Source: Beroe forskalii (Eukaryota; Ctenophora; Nuda; Beroida; Beroidae). Taken from it: DNA of 64,000 nucleotides. Below, in pieces: positions 63,836 to 64,000 of the stretch. Location of the stretch: the NCBI GenBank assembly GCA_011033025.1, contig WFMF01000533.1, positions 50,043 to 114,042 on the forward strand. The letters are read 5' to 3'. The translations under genes were made by a program, and so were the position numbers. Each line of letters opens with the position of its first letter. Position 1 is the stretch's first letter. The notes under the pieces were generated by a model, which worked only from the letters and a program-made list of their open reading frames with translations, had not been told where the DNA came from and made no database searches.

Positions 63836-64000
63836 ATAGCCCCTTCAAGCGGGCGGTAGCACAGGTAAAAAAATTAACGCCCCATTGCGAAATTGGTACC
63901 GTTTAAGGAAACTTGAACGCATAATTACAGCTTGAACGCGAAAACAACCTGCTATTCGCGTTCATTTCAATCGTGCGTTTTTAAAAATTGTGCGCCTTTT

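Overview
The window is animal nuclear DNA. The genes are spliced (GT-AG introns, mostly 100-400 bases in compact genes and many kilobases in others), and the recognisable proteins are animal-type: a RuvB-like 2 ATPase, an NHE8-type Na+/H+ exchanger, galactose-3-O-sulfotransferases, a TTLL12-type protein and the ribosome-assembly factor RRP7A. LINEs, small TIR transposons, fold-back elements and many minisatellites fill the rest. A marine invertebrate, perhaps an early-branching one, is my guess; the sequence does not let me name the species. A 100-N gap (18121-18220) shows it is a draft scaffold.

Layout. 1-1.7 kb: 3' exons of an unrecognised gene (+). 3.0-12.96 kb: a tandem cluster of three secreted cystatin-like genes (+). 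Two are close paralogues (322 and 351 residues) with a novel cysteine- and lysine-rich N-terminal region before the cystatin domain. The third is a plain single-domain cystatin. 13.5-18.1 kb: the 3' exons of RUVBL2 (-), running into the gap. 18.8-45.4 kb: an NHE8/SLC9A8 gene (-). One of its introns holds a sulfotransferase gene on the opposite strand. A block of this locus (sulfotransferase plus NHE8 exons 3 and 4) occurs twice, at 18.8-26.3 and 31.8-44.5 kb. The second copy carries a 6.3-kb nest of transposons (hAT-like element, LINE, TA-target MITE, and a second truncated LINE). 46.0-48.3 kb: an intronless TTLL12-like gene (-) with added UBA-like and CS domains. 49.6-50.4 kb: a small unrecognised two-exon gene (-). 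51.05-52.2 kb: RRP7A (-). 52.2-64 kb: no host gene recognised; it holds a SINE-like unit, fold-backs, a retroelement fragment, a CR1/Jockey-like LINE and a roughly 2.9-kb inverted repeat at the right edge.

How the pieces relate. The genes do not form a pathway. The clearest functional grouping is the cystatin cluster (secreted protease inhibitors made by local duplication). The sulfotransferase (Golgi) and NHE8 (endomembrane exchanger) share a locus by nesting. The 5' half of RUVBL2 and the 3' half of NHE8 are both missing, and both should fall in the gap.

Most worth a second look: repeated local duplication of splice sites together with exon ends in four genes, including an array of about ten copies of one 5' splice site; the paired block, which may be a real duplication or two haplotypes laid side by side; two opposite one-base shifts in RUVBL2; the domain makeup and lost catalytic residues of the TTLL12-like protein; and many unrelated hairpins that share a C(GAA)G tip.
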